Assembly (NCBI GenBank): GCA_963580285.1
Contig: OY757010.1
Coordinates: forward strand, 145,748,675 to 145,812,674
Reading direction: 5' to 3'
Length of the DNA stretch: 64,000 bases
Source of the DNA: Lucinisca nassula
Taxonomy: Eukaryota > Mollusca > Bivalvia > Lucinida > Lucinidae
In this document: piece by piece, positions 22,977 to 34,849 of the stretch
Position numbering within the stretch: the first letter of the stretch is position 1
Layout of the letters: the number at the start of each line of letters is the position of its first letter
Notes under the pieces: model-generated
The model's input: only the letters and a program-made list of their open reading frames with translations
The model's database searches: none
What the model was told of the DNA's origin: nothing
Translations under genes and position numbers: made by a program

Positions 22977-25961
22977 AGCTCACCTGTCACGTAGTGACAA
23001 GGTGAGCTTTTGTGATCACTTTTTGTCCTGCGTCCGTCCGTTCGTGCGTCCGTAAACAATTTCAAATAAGTATATCTCTAATACCCCATGGGCAGTCTTG
23101 ATCAAATTTCATGAGAAGCATCATCAGATAGGGGGAAAGGCTGCATAAGGTTTTTGGGCAGATCAGATTGGAATTCTGGTTGCCATGGCAACAAATAGCT
23201 CCCATAGACTTACAATGGGAAAAAATTAAAATATCTTCTTCTCTGAAACTACTGGGCCCGGAGCTTAGATATTTAGCTTGTAACAATGTCAAGTGGTCAC
23301 CTACATAAATCCTGCCACTCATGCCCCTGGGGTCCAAATTGGCCACACCCAGGGCCCCTTAACTCCTATAGACTCATAATGGAAAAAAAAAGGTTAAAAA
23401 ATCTTCTTCTCTGAAACCACAGGGCCCAGAGCTTAGATATTTAGCATGTAGCAACGGCAAGTGGTCACCTACATAATTCCTGCCGATAATGCCCCTGGGT
23501 TCCAAATGGGCCACGCCCCCGGGCCCCTTTGCTCCCATAGACTCATAATGGAAAAAAAGCTTCTAAAATCTTCTTCTCTGAAACCACAGGATCCAGAGCT
23601 TAGGTATTTAGCATGTAGCATCGGCAAGTGGTCACCTACATAATTCCTGCCAATCATGCCCCTTTGGTCCAAATTGACCATGCCCCGGGGCCCCTTCACT
23701 CCCATAGACTCATAATGGAAAAAAAAGCTTCAAAAATCTTCTTCTCTGAAACCACAGGGCCCAGAGCTTAGATATTTAGCATGTAGCAACAGCAATTGGT
23801 GACCTACATAATTCCTGTGAATCATGCCCCTGGGGTCCAAATGGACCACGCCCTGGGGCCCCTTTACTCCCATAGACTCATTATGGAAAAAAGCTTCAAA
23901 AATCTTCTCCTCTGAAACCACAGGGCCCAGAGCTTAGATATTTAACATGTAGCAATGGCAAGTGGTCGCCTACATAAATTCCTGCCAATCATGCCCCTTG
24001 GGTCCAAACGGGCCACGCCCCTGGGCCCCTTAGCTCCTATAGACTCATAATGGAAAAAAGCTTCAAAAATCTTCTTTTCTGAAACCACAGGGCCCAGAGC
24101 TTAGATATTTAGCATGTAGCAACGGCAATTGGTCACCTACATAATTCCTGCCAATCATGCCCCTGGGTTCTAAAAGGGCCACGCCCCGGGGTCCCTTTGC
24201 TCCCATAGACACATAATGGAAAAAAGCTTAAAATATCTTCTTCTCTGAAACCACAGGGCCCAGAGCTTAGATATTTAGCATGTAGCAATGGCAAGTGGTC
24301 GCCTACGTTATTCCTGCCAATCATACCCCTGGGTTACAAACGGGCTACGCCCGGGGCCCCTTAGCTCCTATAGACTCATAATGGAAAAAAAGCTTAAAAA
24401 ATCTTCCATTCTGAAACCACAGGGCCCAGAGCTTAGATATTTAGCATGTAGCAATGGTAAGTAGTCACATACATTACTCCTGCCAATCATGCCCCTAGGG
24501 TCCAAATGGGCCACGCCCTGGGGCCCCTTAGCTCCCATAGACTCATATTGGAAGCAAGCTTCAAAAATCTTCTTCTCTGAAACCACAGGGCCCAGAGCTT
24601 ATATATTTAGCATGTGGCAATGACAAGTGGTCACCTACATAAATCCTGCCAATCATGCCCCTGGGGTCCAAATGGGCCACACCCTGGGACCCCATTAGCT
24701 CCCATAGACTCATAATGGAAAAAAGCTTCAAAAATCTTCTTCTCTGAAACCACAGGGCCCAGAGCTTAGATATTTAGCATGTAGCAACGGCAAGTGGTCA
24801 TCTACATATTTCCTGATAATTATGCCCCTGGGGTCCAAATGGGCCAAGCCCCAGGCCCCCTTAGTTCCCATAGACTCATAATGGAAAAAAAATTATGAGT
24901 ATCAAAAATCTTCTTCTTAGAAACTGTGAAGCACAGAACTTAGATATTTAGTATCTAGCAACATAAAATAGCCAGCTACATAAATCCTGCTAACCCTGCC
25001 CCTGGGTCAAAATTGGCCACGCCCAAGCTCATCAGCTCCAATAGACTTATAATGGAAAAAACTTAAAAAATCTTCTTCTATGAAACCATAAGGCCCAGAG
25101 CTTAGATTTTTAGTATGTAGCAATGTCAGGTGGCCACCTACATAAATCCTGTCAATTATGCCCCCTGGTATCCAAATTGGCCACCCCCAGGGCTCTTTAG
25201 CTTCCATTGACTTACAATTGGAAAAACTTCAAAAATCTTCTTCTCTGAAACCACAGGGCCCTTATAATGAAAAAAAAAAAACAAACACACACACAAAAAA
25301 AACAACAACAACAACTTAAAATGGGGAAAAAATCTTCAAAAATCTTCTTTTCTGAAACCATAAGTCCCAGAGCTTAGGTATTTAGCTTGTATCAATGTCA
25401 AGTGGTTGCCTACATGAATCCTGCCAATCATGCCCCTGGGGTCCAAATTGACCAAATCCTGTGGCCCCTTTACTCCAACAAACTTATAATGAAAAAAAGC
25501 TTCAAACATCTGCTTTGAAACCCATGAAGTACAGACATTAGATATTTAGTATATAGCAACACAAAATGGTTGCCTACATAAATCCTGCCAACCATGCCCT
25601 TTGGGTCAAAATTGGCCAAGCCCCAGGGCTCATTAGCTCCTATAGACTTATACTGGAAAAAATAAAAAAATCTTCTCCAAAACCATAAGGCACAGATTTA
25701 GTTTGATTTGAGGTTTTACATCCCCGTCAACACTGTATAGGTCATTTTGGAGATGCCTCTTCCAATTTTGTGGGACTTTTACCCGACATTGAGGTTAAAT
25801 TACATCTCAAGCCCTGTCAATGAAACCAATAGGTGTTATAAGCATGGACACCGCTTTGCCTGAGCTTTTATATTTAGTATGTAGCAATGTCAGGTGGTCT
25901 CCTACACCAATGATTTTCTGGTACACAGGTGAGCGATATAGGGCCATTGGGCCCTCTTGTT
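22977..25961 (+). mobile_element. HINE-like tandem element, family A, nearly complete
   Basis: 5' end AGCTCACCTGTCACGTAGTG folds back on GACAAGGTGAGCT. Then come GTCCGTCCGTTCGTGCGTCC and about 15 units of ~170 bp (CTTCTTCTCTGAAACCACAG, CAGAGCTTAGATATTTAG, CCCATAGACTCATAATGG). The end is GTGAGCGATATAGGGCC with the stem-loop GGGCCATTGGGCCC and CTCTTGT. It is flanked by Ts only. The empty site is visible at about 21000. A truncated SINE (25697-25864) lies near the 3' end. The open frames here are repeat artefacts. Confidence 0.88.
25697..25864 (-). mobile_element. Truncated SINE S in the family A array
   Basis: Tail to middle of SINE S (GTTTGATTTGAGGTTTTAC to ACCGCTTTGCCTGAG); the head is missing. 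Confidence 0.8.
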
Positions 25962-26260
25962 CAGGCATTTGCAGGATTTCAGGCTTTTAGAGCTTCATTC
26001 TTTGATTTTAGATTTTGAATTTTCCTCCCATATTTTGCTTAAAATGACTATTTTTACCTTATCCTGCTAAATATAATTAATTAACCACACCCATTTCTGA
26101 CTATTCACCAATTTGTTCAATTCACAAACTGCATTACAAACAGTGTAGATCCTGATCAGATGGCTTCTGGATCTATACTGTTTTCAAAGGTATTGGTTGT
26201 TGTATTCAGCAGGTTGATCGGGCCTTTCAGGCAGGGAAAAGCTTGGTCAGTATGAGGCCT
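25962..26260. repeat. Right half of the host repeat of the array
   Basis: Continues the repeat at 20965-21380 (GGATTTCAGGCTTTTAG, CAAACAGTGTAGATCCTG). Confidence 0.7.
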
Positions 26261-26373
26261 GGATATTGAAGGAAAATATATCACAGCATCCCTTTATAGG
26301 CAGTGGAAAGGGACTGTGATTTATCATTTCGATAACAGACCTTTTTGACATAGTGCATTCTATCATTTCTCTT

Positions 26374-26673
26374 GGCCCCCGCCCATCAGGGCTTGAAGAA
26401 ATAGATGGGCTGCATGATGCTTCCACGCAGAGCTGAAACCGACCGCACATGAGTACTCATAAACCGCTTAGAAGGTCTAAGCCTGCCCAGGCAAAGTGGT
26501 GCAAGTCGGCCCATCCATGCATATTAACCCTGTTGGTTTCATTGGGCGGGAGGGATGGAGATGTCATTTCATCTCAGTTTCGGGTAGAAGTCCCCCAAAA
26601 TTGGAAGCAACGTTGCCAAAATGACCTAAAAAGTGCTGACGGGGACATTAAACCTCAAATCAAACAAACAAAC
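26374..26673 (+). mobile_element. SINE S copy
   Basis: Full length from GGCCCCCGCCCATCAGGG to (CAAA)n tail. Mutated in places. Confidence 0.88.
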
Positions 26674-26739
26674 TTTCAATTCTCGGAAATGATTCCTTTT
26701 CTGAAGAAAATTTGTGATAGTTTCCAAATTTCTGCTTCC

Positions 26740-26965
26740 AGACATAGGTTGTGGGTACTCGTTAGAATAGTCGCAATTCCTTATTTTTGCTCAAGTCATG
26801 GGATGTGAGTACTCATAAGAACCGCGTCATTTAGGCATTTCTAACAAGTGTCCACAACCTTTGTCTTGGAGGATAAATAAGGAAAAAGATGAACACAGCT
26901 GTAACCCCAATTTTCCCTATATATGATGGGGTTTTAAGAGGTATTCATTACACAGACTTATTAAT
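26740..26965. mobile_element. Hairpin MITE family H, diverged
   Basis: CATAGGTTGTGGGTACTCGT and ACAAGTGTCCACAACCTTTG arms with a mutated centre. Confidence 0.65.
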
Positions 26966-27047
26966 GTGATGTTCTGCAAAAAATCACACGGAAAAAGAGC
27001 GTGATTCGAATAGCTGCCATATATGAAGTCACTTTGAGTTAGAAGGT

Positions 27048-27341
27048 TTTGTTTGTTTGATTTTAGGTTTAACGTCCCCGTCAACACTGTAAAGGTGATT
27101 TTGGAGACGTTGCTTCCAATTTTGTGGGACTTTTACCCAACATTGAGATGAAATGACATCTCAAGCCCTGTCGCCCAATGAAACCAATAGGATTTATAAG
27201 CATGGACTCGCACCGCTTTGCCTGGGCAGGCTTAGATCCTCTTAAGTGGTTTACCAGTACTCGTGTACGGGTCGGTTTCAGCTCTGCGTGGATGCATCAT
27301 GCAGCCCATATATTTCTTCAAACCCCGATGGGCGGGGGCCG
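27048..27341 (-). mobile_element. SINE S copy with 14-bp target duplication
   Basis: Body in minus orientation between TTGAGTTAGAAGGT at 27034-27047 and 27342-27355. This is a perfect long target duplication and supports LINE-driven retroposition. Confidence 0.92.
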
Positions 27342-27721
27342 TTGAGTTAGAAGGTATATCAGCATTTTCTCAAATAGAAAAAGTTACAAAAAGACTTGAA
27401 TCAATGTATTACAGACAATTTCTTATAACGATGACAAAAGGTTGGGAGAATTTGGAGGAAACGACAATATTGCTAATTTTCAGTGTGTTAGAATAGAAAT
27501 ACGAGGGTTGTCCCAAAATATCGTGGACAAATGCATTTTCTTTTGAATGCGGCGTAACAAGCAAATGAAATTTTCTACATTCATGAAACAATCATTTTCG
27601 ACTTTAGTAATGCGAGTTAGTTGACGCTGACTCTAGTTTTTTCAGATTTATACTACATTATTACAACAGAGGTAGGGTGTCGCGGCCCAGGTCAAAGTCA
27701 ACGTTAATTTTAATATCAAAT

Positions 27722-27950
27722 ATAACTACCCATCACCACAATTATAGCCTTTTCACCAGACGCAGGTCTGGGACAGTCTGACACAAAAAAAATATAGCCA
27801 GAAATGCCACTGGCATGTCCCTTTTCCCGTGACCTCCCCAGCGTCGAGTCCTGATTGGTCGCTGATGTCACATGACCTATCAGACCAATAGGCAGACGAT
27901 ACAGGTCACGTGACCGCGATTTTCGCGCCGAGAAGGTCATTATTTTTTCA
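27722..27950 (+). repeat. DIRS left inverted terminal repeat
   Basis: About 225 bases nearly identical to the complement of 33631-33862, including CACGTGACC, GCGACCAATCAGGACTC (complement) and CCAGACGCAGGTCTGG. The extreme left end (TTTTAATATCAAATATAAC) is not shared with the right repeat but is copied in the internal region at 33490. Confidence 0.92.
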
Positions 27951-30300
27951 GACTTGCTTGGGATAGGATCGTCGAACTACATTCCATGGAAGAATGAATA
28001 AACGGATAAGTGTTTTATTCTTCTTTGATTTTGCACTTACCTTGAGTTTCCACAACGTACTTAGGCTTTTTAAGCTTACTGTTTATTCCGAAATTCTTAG
28101 AGACTTTATTTCGCGTGTTTCTGCCCACATTACATGTGTAGTGGTTGTCCGCCATTTTGAATTTTCACTTGGAAGTTTTGTTTATCATGTGATCAACCGT
28201 TTTTGGTTTTTGATAAGCACCACACTTCTTTTCATGTTATGTGCCAGGGTATACGCTCGTATTATTCCTGGTAATGTTTTAATAGAAGTCGGCGTTGTGG
28301 AAACTTAAATTGCCAGAAAAGAGGACGGTTTTTGTGCGTGTTCCTTCCACTTCCGGTATCGGAAGACGTTGTATCGCTGAATAAAAATTCTCAGCATTAA
28401 TTTAGTTTTGAACATGTGCAAGACCCGTCTTCGTTTAGCACTTATAAATCCCACGATGCAGATGGATAATATTCAGGTCCCTTTGTGGCCTTTCTATAGT
28501 ATCTACTAAACAGAATCCATCCAATTCGTGTGGGTCACCTTTGCCGAATCAAGATGAGCCAGTCTATGTCCCCTCCTCCCATTTGGGCCTGGGTTGACTA
28601 GGATAGGTTCGTCGACCACCCCGTAGAGACCCTGCTCATAATTGCGGGGACTCCGGGGTGCGGGGAACCTATGCCCAAAATTTTTTTCCTAATCCATGTC
28701 ACATACGAATTTTGGTACGGTTCCGATCCCGGTTTTTATCGGGTAACCTTTCCGGACCTTCGGTACTTAGTTTACCTTGGTCATATGCTTCTTTCCTCTT
28801 ATTATGATAAATTTTTGTTATCATAATCATTAAATTGGATTGTTTTCCCTTGTAAAACATACAGACTTGGGCATGGTTTATTGGAATACCGTAACTATTG
28901 CAAGTGAATCCGGGACGTTTTGGTACTGAGTCGTTTCGGCCTGGGTTGTTTTCGATCCGAATTTGCACCTGGATCGATTCGGCCTATTTCGGTGGGTCGA
29001 TTCGGCCTTGATCGTTTTAGGCACGGCTCCTTGAATGCTCAATTTTGATTCGGCAATTTCGCATGTTCAGTGCACGATACACAATAAAGGGCCTAACACT
29101 GGGGAAGTTTAATTGAGCCTCGAGTGTTTTGCCCCTAGAGCTGAATCTGGGCCTAGTGAATTATCCTCTGGGGATATATCAAAACTCAGAGGTTGGTCTT
29201 TTTTCGTCCTTACTAATTAGCGATTATGAGAAGGACATATTTAGAGCCTCATCACCTATTGATTCTAAAACTTTAAGCGGACCATGTCTTCCCAACGTTT
29301 TCAGAATCAAGCTTCAAGACCGGGGGCACTCGTGCGAAAAGAACTTGGAACATTGGTTCTAACAACAAAAAACATCAATTTTTTGTTCTTATGAAATTCC
29401 AAAATTAGACCCAGATTCAGTCTCTGTATATATGACGTCAGGGAAATTGGCATTACTTCCTGTTTCGACGCTCTAACATTGGAGCTTCTTACCAGGACTA
29501 TTATTAAGTGGGTTCTCATTATGACTGGTATTCTAGTTCTACCCACTTTGCCTTCAAACAAGAGCATTCCGACCATATAGCTGCAATTCTAATGCTTTTG
29601 TTTATTTCCCGGTCATTTTTTCACATGCCATGGCTGTCTACCACCATGTTGCATGTTTGGCGCAACTCTGCTCTTGATAACTGGTTCAGTTTTTACTGAG
29701 CATAGTAAATGAAAACTTAGAGCCTCAGCGCCTCTTGATTCTAAAACTACAAGCGGACCATGTCTTCCCAACGTTTTCAGAATCAAGCTTCAAGACCGTG
29801 GGCACTCGTCTTTTTTTTAAGTCTTCGGAGAGCGTATCAAGTACAGGTACCGCAACCAAGAGACGCTCTTCGACTACTTCCGATGACTTTTAAGTGCTTA
29901 TCACCTTCGACTAGAAGATCTCAATCAGTCCCCATCTACTAGTAGATCATTCTCAGATCAGGGTACACGGTCCTTTCGTTCCAGAGGTCGGACTGGAACG
30001 AAATCTCCCAATAGAGGAAGACACAAGTCTAACAAATGACTTTCTTCCTTCCCCTCCTCTTCATCTTCTTCCAGTAGGAGCCGAGCTATTTCAGTTCTAT
30101 CAAGCCTTGGCTTCTTTTTATCAAATATATTTTGAATTTTATGAGTTTTGAGAAAGGGTTACTGGATTGCGTTCGTTAGGAATCCTTTCTCTTTCTCACA
30201 TGCAAATACTATTTCTGGTAAATAGTATCAAGAAAAGAAATCTTTTTATTGGAAGAGGAAGGGTTCTTCTCCAAAAGAAAGCCGTGTAAGTAGAAACAGT
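27951..30300 (+). pseudogene. DIRS gag-like and 5' region
   Basis: No intact protein. A GATTCGGCC-rich stretch lies at 28970-29010, and a ~73-bp segment is duplicated at 29260-29332 and 29737-29809 (GCGGACCATGTCTTCCC). Placement between ITR and RT suggests gag; I could not identify any domain. Confidence 0.4.
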
Positions 30301-31200
30301 TCTCCTTTCCCCAGGCTTCTACAGGCGGATCTTTCTGTTCGAGAAGAAAATGGGAAAATCGACTCATCATCGACTTCTCACACTTAACACAGATGATGCA
30401 AGTCGATCATTTCAAAATGGAAACTTCGTCCTCGATTAGTCAGGTCAATTCTCCCAAATTCGGGGACGATTTCCGTAGTTTTAAAGGACGCTTACCTTCA
30501 CATCTCCATCCATAGGTCATTACGCAAATTCCTTTGTTTCACCTTGGATGGAATTTTGTGTATCAGTCCGTTGCCTTTCCTTTGTTGGATTTGTCAACGG
30601 ATCAATGAAAAGAAAAGAAGAAAATGGGAAAATCGGCTCATCATCGACTTCTCACACTTAACAAGATGATGCGAGTCGATCGTCTCAAAATGGAAACTTC
30701 GTCCTCGATTAGTCAGGTCAAATTTCCCAAATTCGGGGACGATTTCCGTAGTTTTAAAGGTCGCTAGCCTTCACATCTCCATCCATAGGTCATTACGCAA
30801 ATACCTTCGTTTCACCTTGGATGGAATTTTTGTGTATCAGTCCGTTGCCTTTCCTTTGTTGGATTTGTCAACGGATCAATGTTTTCCCTGTTCACCAACT
30901 TAATGGAAATTAATTAAGCAGCTCTCATCATAGAATTAGGCCCCAATCTCGTGTAGTGTTCAGATGATGGGTTTTGTCATCATTTTTACAGATACTGTTT
31001 ATCATACCTTGTCCTAACGTGTACAGGTTATTGTGAATTTAGATTTCATACACTTTATCGAGAAGTTGAAATTGACTCTACCTCAAAGATACTTCTCCAA
31101 TTTTTTCGCGCCCCGAAAAACTTTCGATTTATGTCAGGGGTTTGTTTCCCCTTTTTAGAACTTAGTAATTGGATTCAGTTTCCCTGGACAATCTCATCTT
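30301..31200 (+). pseudogene. DIRS reverse transcriptase remnant
   Basis: Pieces in shifting frames show RLIIDFSHL, then LKDAYLHI near the first catalytic Asp, then RKFLCFTLDG and LPF-like segments, all in the DIRS RT order. A 266-bp block is repeated in tandem (30342-30607, 30616-30881). Inactive. Confidence 0.72.
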
Positions 31201-31209
31201 AGACCTTTC

Positions 31210-31242
31210 CAGTTTTTTTTTTTTTTTTTTTTTTTTTTTGCT
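31210..31242. repeat. Poly(T) tract
   Basis: Uninterrupted T run of about 28 bases inside the RT region. Confidence 0.9.
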
Positions 31243-31599
31243 AATATTATCACTGGAAATACCATACGGTCTATAGGAGCAATAAATTCCATTATCAAGA
31301 TTGCTCTCTACGATTTATGAATCCCTCAGTATCAAATGGGGTCTCCTCTTTTAGATACTATTCCCTATTTGTTTTTTTTTCGCATGCCAGCCTTTCAGGT
31401 TGGTTTCCCACTTCGAACCTCAGGGATTGGTTGTTCAGGGAACGTGGGGCCTATATTAGGCGGGGCTATATATATGTATGTGTGTGTATGCGTATATGTA
31501 TGTATATATGTATATGTGTATAAACATTCTGAAACTTCAGACAAATTTCCTTGGTTTATCAGTTCTTCATAGCTCCAAACTGAGGAACAGCTTCATTAT

Positions 31600-32120
31600 T
31601 GTTACTCCAGACAAATGAATAGTGTAGTTTTTTCTACTTATCAGGGAGTGACTCATTACTCTTCCCTGTTGGCTTTTACATGGAAGATTATAACTTGGTG
31701 TCTTCAGGAAGGTATGTCTATCCTTGTCAGACACCTCCAGGGCAGATTATGTCATTGGGATCGCCCCTATAGACAAGTTCACCATCCGTTCTCTACAGGG
31801 CGTTTTCTCAAATGGAGAGAACCTTATTGGGCCTTTTTTTTTTTAATCAAATGTCCAAACAACTCGGTTCTCCAATCAACTTCCATTGTGTTTCAAGTTT
31901 CAGATCACCTGGAACGTGCAGTTGATTTAAAATCTCTAGATTGGGGGAATCTTTTACATATGCGTTTACACCATTCAACTGAATTCCTCTAGTTCTAGGT
32001 AAAAATTCAAGCGTCCAAAAGCCGAGCCATTCTGATTACGCCTCCTATGGCCTCAGAGATCTTGGTTTTTTAGTCATTCTGAGCCTAGTCTCAAGACTTG
32101 CAACCCGTCTTCCAGTAGTT
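31600..32120 (+). pseudogene. DIRS RNase H remnant
   Basis: The open block 31615-31989 includes YQGVTHYSSLLAFTWKII and RHLQGRLCHWD, matching the QGG/RHxPGxxN region of DIRS RNase H, and VSDHLERAVDLKSLDWGN, matching the conserved segment that follows. Stops occur after 31990. Confidence 0.75.
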
Positions 32121-33430
32121 CCAGATCAAATATCTAAAAGGTGTGGGTCAGGCATTCCATTTCAATCCAGAAATGCTTTACTTACACATCCAGATGTTGT
32201 CAGGAATCAAACCAGAGGTAGACACTTTTCTGGTTTCTCTGCCGAGTGTATCTTCAATTATAGAAAGATCTCCACTCTCAAGTTTTACTCTGGAAGATGG
32301 AAGATATTTTCTAGTTGGTGTAGAAAAAGGGAAATAAATCCAGACAATACCTCTAGGGAGGTTTTGTACTGGATTTCTTTTTCTGTCTGTTCTCTACCCT
32401 TCAATTTCTATTTCATCTAAGAGAAGGGTACAGATCAGTAATCTCGAACATGTTAAAATTTTAGTCGGCTTCACACTTTTTCATTAAACCCTACCATCAC
32501 CAGCTTATTAAAGGGGTTTTTTCACTATGCCGACAGGTTTCCAGGACTTTGAATCCAAATGGAATCTTGCATGAGTGTTGTGGTCTTTTCTAAACCACCT
32601 TACGATCCGGTGAATTCAGCTTCTTTTGTTCATTTGATAGTCAAGCTGTATTTCATTTGACATTTGCTTCAGTTCGTAGAAGTTATAGTCATGCTTTGCC
32701 ATTTGCAGAGGGTTGTTTTCAGGTATGAGAAGAACAATGACTTCTTTTTCTCTTCTCATTCAACCTATTTTTGTTTCAGGCTATAAATAACCTTGTCTGA
32801 AACTATTATTTGTCCTGTCATTTCCAGGATTCGTGGATCGTAGGCTAATGTGAATTTTTTGTATACATTAGAACGTTTAAAACGTTTCGAGATTATCATG
32901 AGAATTTTTTCTTTTCAATCAAGGGGTTTTGGATATATTTCTAACCATCCTTGATTGCAAAGTGGATTTGTAAAGTGATAAAGCTTCTACCAGTATATGC
33001 TAATTTCACTTCTGCCCTATTATCATTCAGAATACAGTATGAGGTTAGAACCTTCTACATTTTGAGCATATTGGAACTCCGTTTTTTCTTCAGAATGTTT
33101 TTTCTTACTGCGTAATGGATGTTCCAACGCTACTTTTCATCCCTTCACCTAAGGAGCTTGGTTCCCATTCGTAGTGGTACTCATTCCTTGGGTAGTTTAG
33201 TAGCTTCTCAATCTATTATGAGCAGCACTTATTTTGGGATTTTATTTTCCTTGGTTGTTTGTTAGCCTGTTTGAATAGGTATGAACCTTCTATTTTGACT
33301 CCGGTTCCTGTCCATTTATCTTGTCCACTTGTGAATTTTGGATTTGGATCCCTTGCAGTCATGGTGGATACTCTCTTACGTTACCATCATTGGATGGTTT
33401 TAAAAGGGGTATAAACAACCAAGGTTGGAG
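32120..33430 (+). pseudogene. DIRS tyrosine recombinase remnant
   Basis: Short in-frame pieces (ISNLEHVKIL region; FSKPPYDPVNSASFVHL; RNGCSNATFHPFT) follow the N-terminal and catalytic segments of DIRS recombinases in order. I could not confirm the R-H-R-Y residues because of frameshifts. The assignment rests on position and segment resemblance. Confidence 0.6.
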
Positions 33431-33489
33431 GAGTTAGGTATGTGTAACTTTATTTTTCATCCAACCCTCCACTTGCTTTGAATTCAGGC

Positions 33490-33586
33490 TATAATTGTAG
33501 TGATGGGTAGTTATATTTGATATTAAAATGATATTTTTAATGTAAAATTAATTTTAATTAATAATATACCTACCCATCACTACAAT
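33490..33586. repeat. DIRS internal complementary region
   Basis: 33490-33530 is the complement of the element's left end, and 33524-33586 the complement of its right end. They are joined through a shared TTAAAAT, as if the two termini had been ligated. This is the circle-junction template expected for DIRS replication. Confidence 0.9.
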
Positions 33587-33630
33587 GGTATGTCCCGCCT
33601 CCCAGCCCCGCCTGAAATAATTGTTTTCCT

Positions 33631-33902
33631 GAAAGAAATAATGACCTTCTCGGCGCGAAAATCGCGGTCACGTGACCTGTATCGTCTGCCTATTGGTCTG
33701 ATAGGTCATGTGACATCAGCGACCAATCAGGACTCGACGCTGGGGAGGTCACGGGAAAACGGACATGCCAGTGGCATTTCTGGCTATATTTTTTTTGTGT
33801 CAGACTGTCCCAGACCTGCGTCTGGTGAAAAGGCTATAATTGTAGTGATGGGTAGGTATATTATTAATTAAAATTAATTTTACATTAAAAATATCATTTT
33901 AA
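33631..33902 (-). repeat. DIRS right inverted terminal repeat
   Basis: Inverted copy of the left repeat through 33862, followed by the unique right end (TTTTACATTAAAAATATC). The open frame over it is a palindromic-repeat artefact. Confidence 0.92.
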
Positions 33903-34089
33903 CAACTCCGTTCGAGACTAATTCTAACACAGATGTTGCATTTATTATGCTGGCGCCAAACGGTTTCAGAGAATGTTGCGCGAATACGCTTGACGTCATT
34001 ATGTGAAATTTCAAAACAATTGTGACGTTATTTCAAAATCTACAGCGTGTTTGTTGAAGGTGCACCCGGAAAAAAAAATCGCGTAAAAA

Positions 34090-34490
34090 ATGGCGACGTC
34101 AGACAAGGACGTGGCCCACTGAAATGTGATTAAATTCTGTTTTGATCTTGGTATGACACCAGTAGAGAAGCTGCAATTAACAGAGGATCATCGGCATGTG
34201 TCTCGGTCACTTGTTTACAAATGGCACAAACGGTTTGAAGATGGATGGACAGACAGTTTGAACGGAAAATCAGGAAGACGACGGGAAATTAATGCATCGG
34301 CAGTGGATAACGTTAACGACGTGATCAGGGGCGACAGGAGACAGACTGTGCGCGAAGTTGGTGAAAACTGGGACTGAGTAAAACTTCTGTTCATCGTGTA
34401 CTGAACAAAGATTTATCTATGATATTTAAAGTGGTTTTATCGCTATGAAAAGTGCATTAATCATAATGGGGAGTATTTCGAAAAGGAGTG
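34090..34490 (+). pseudogene. Mariner transposase, N- and C-terminal remnants
   Basis: N-terminal helix-turn-helix region with VIKFCFDLGMTPVE, SRSLVYKWHKRFEDG and RRQTVREVGE. A stop lies at the tenth codon and a frameshift near 34370. The text then jumps to INHNGEYFEKE, the usual C-terminus, so the DDD catalytic core has been deleted. Confidence 0.85.
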
Positions 34491-34849
34491 ACGCTAACGT
34501 TTAATTGGGCGATGTCGTTTTACGACGTAGACCTGGGCCGCTCGGCCCTGACCCTAGTTAGTAAATAGGCTATAATTTCTATGTTGCTGAACATATAAGC
34601 TTGAAATTTAGCATATCAATACAGGATATATATGCCACAATTGTCTTAAAATTTCATTAAATTCCGCCGATTATAAGAAAAGTTATAGACGTTGTGTACA
34701 ATATATTTGGACAACCCTCGTAGATCAGCTGAGGTATGTGAATTGACAATTTGTTGACGGCTTCTCTGAATCAACAGTGTTTGCAATTGTAGGGGTTGTC
34801 GCTTTCAGCAGGATAAGGTTTAAAAGAAATCATTTTGATGTGACAAATG

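Larger units (their letters stand above)
27708..33902 (+). mobile_element. DIRS-type tyrosine-recombinase retrotransposon (degenerate)
   Basis: The order is left inverted terminal repeat, gag-like region, RT, RNase H, recombinase region, internal complementary region, right inverted terminal repeat. This is the DIRS1 architecture and lacks LTRs and obvious target duplication. Proteins are broken by many stops and frameshifts, and the RT contains a tandem duplication. It lies inside the 5' untranslated part of the mariner element. Confidence 0.85.
27502..34720 (+). mobile_element. Mariner-type DNA transposon, split by DIRS element
   Basis: CGAGGGTTGTCC at 27502 and GGACAACCCTCG ending at 34720 are TIRs with TA on both sides (27500-27501; 34721-34722). 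Without the inserted retroelement about 1024 bp remain. The transposase is present only as N- and C-terminal pieces. Confidence 0.85.

Noticed and set aside
22977..25961. Many minus-strand ORFs of similar sequence (SSGPCGFREEDF type)
   Set aside because: They are the ~170-bp tandem unit translated repeatedly.
27716..27940. 74-residue minus-strand ORF repeated at 33590-33871
   Set aside because: It is the DIRS inverted terminal repeat read on each strand, not a gene.
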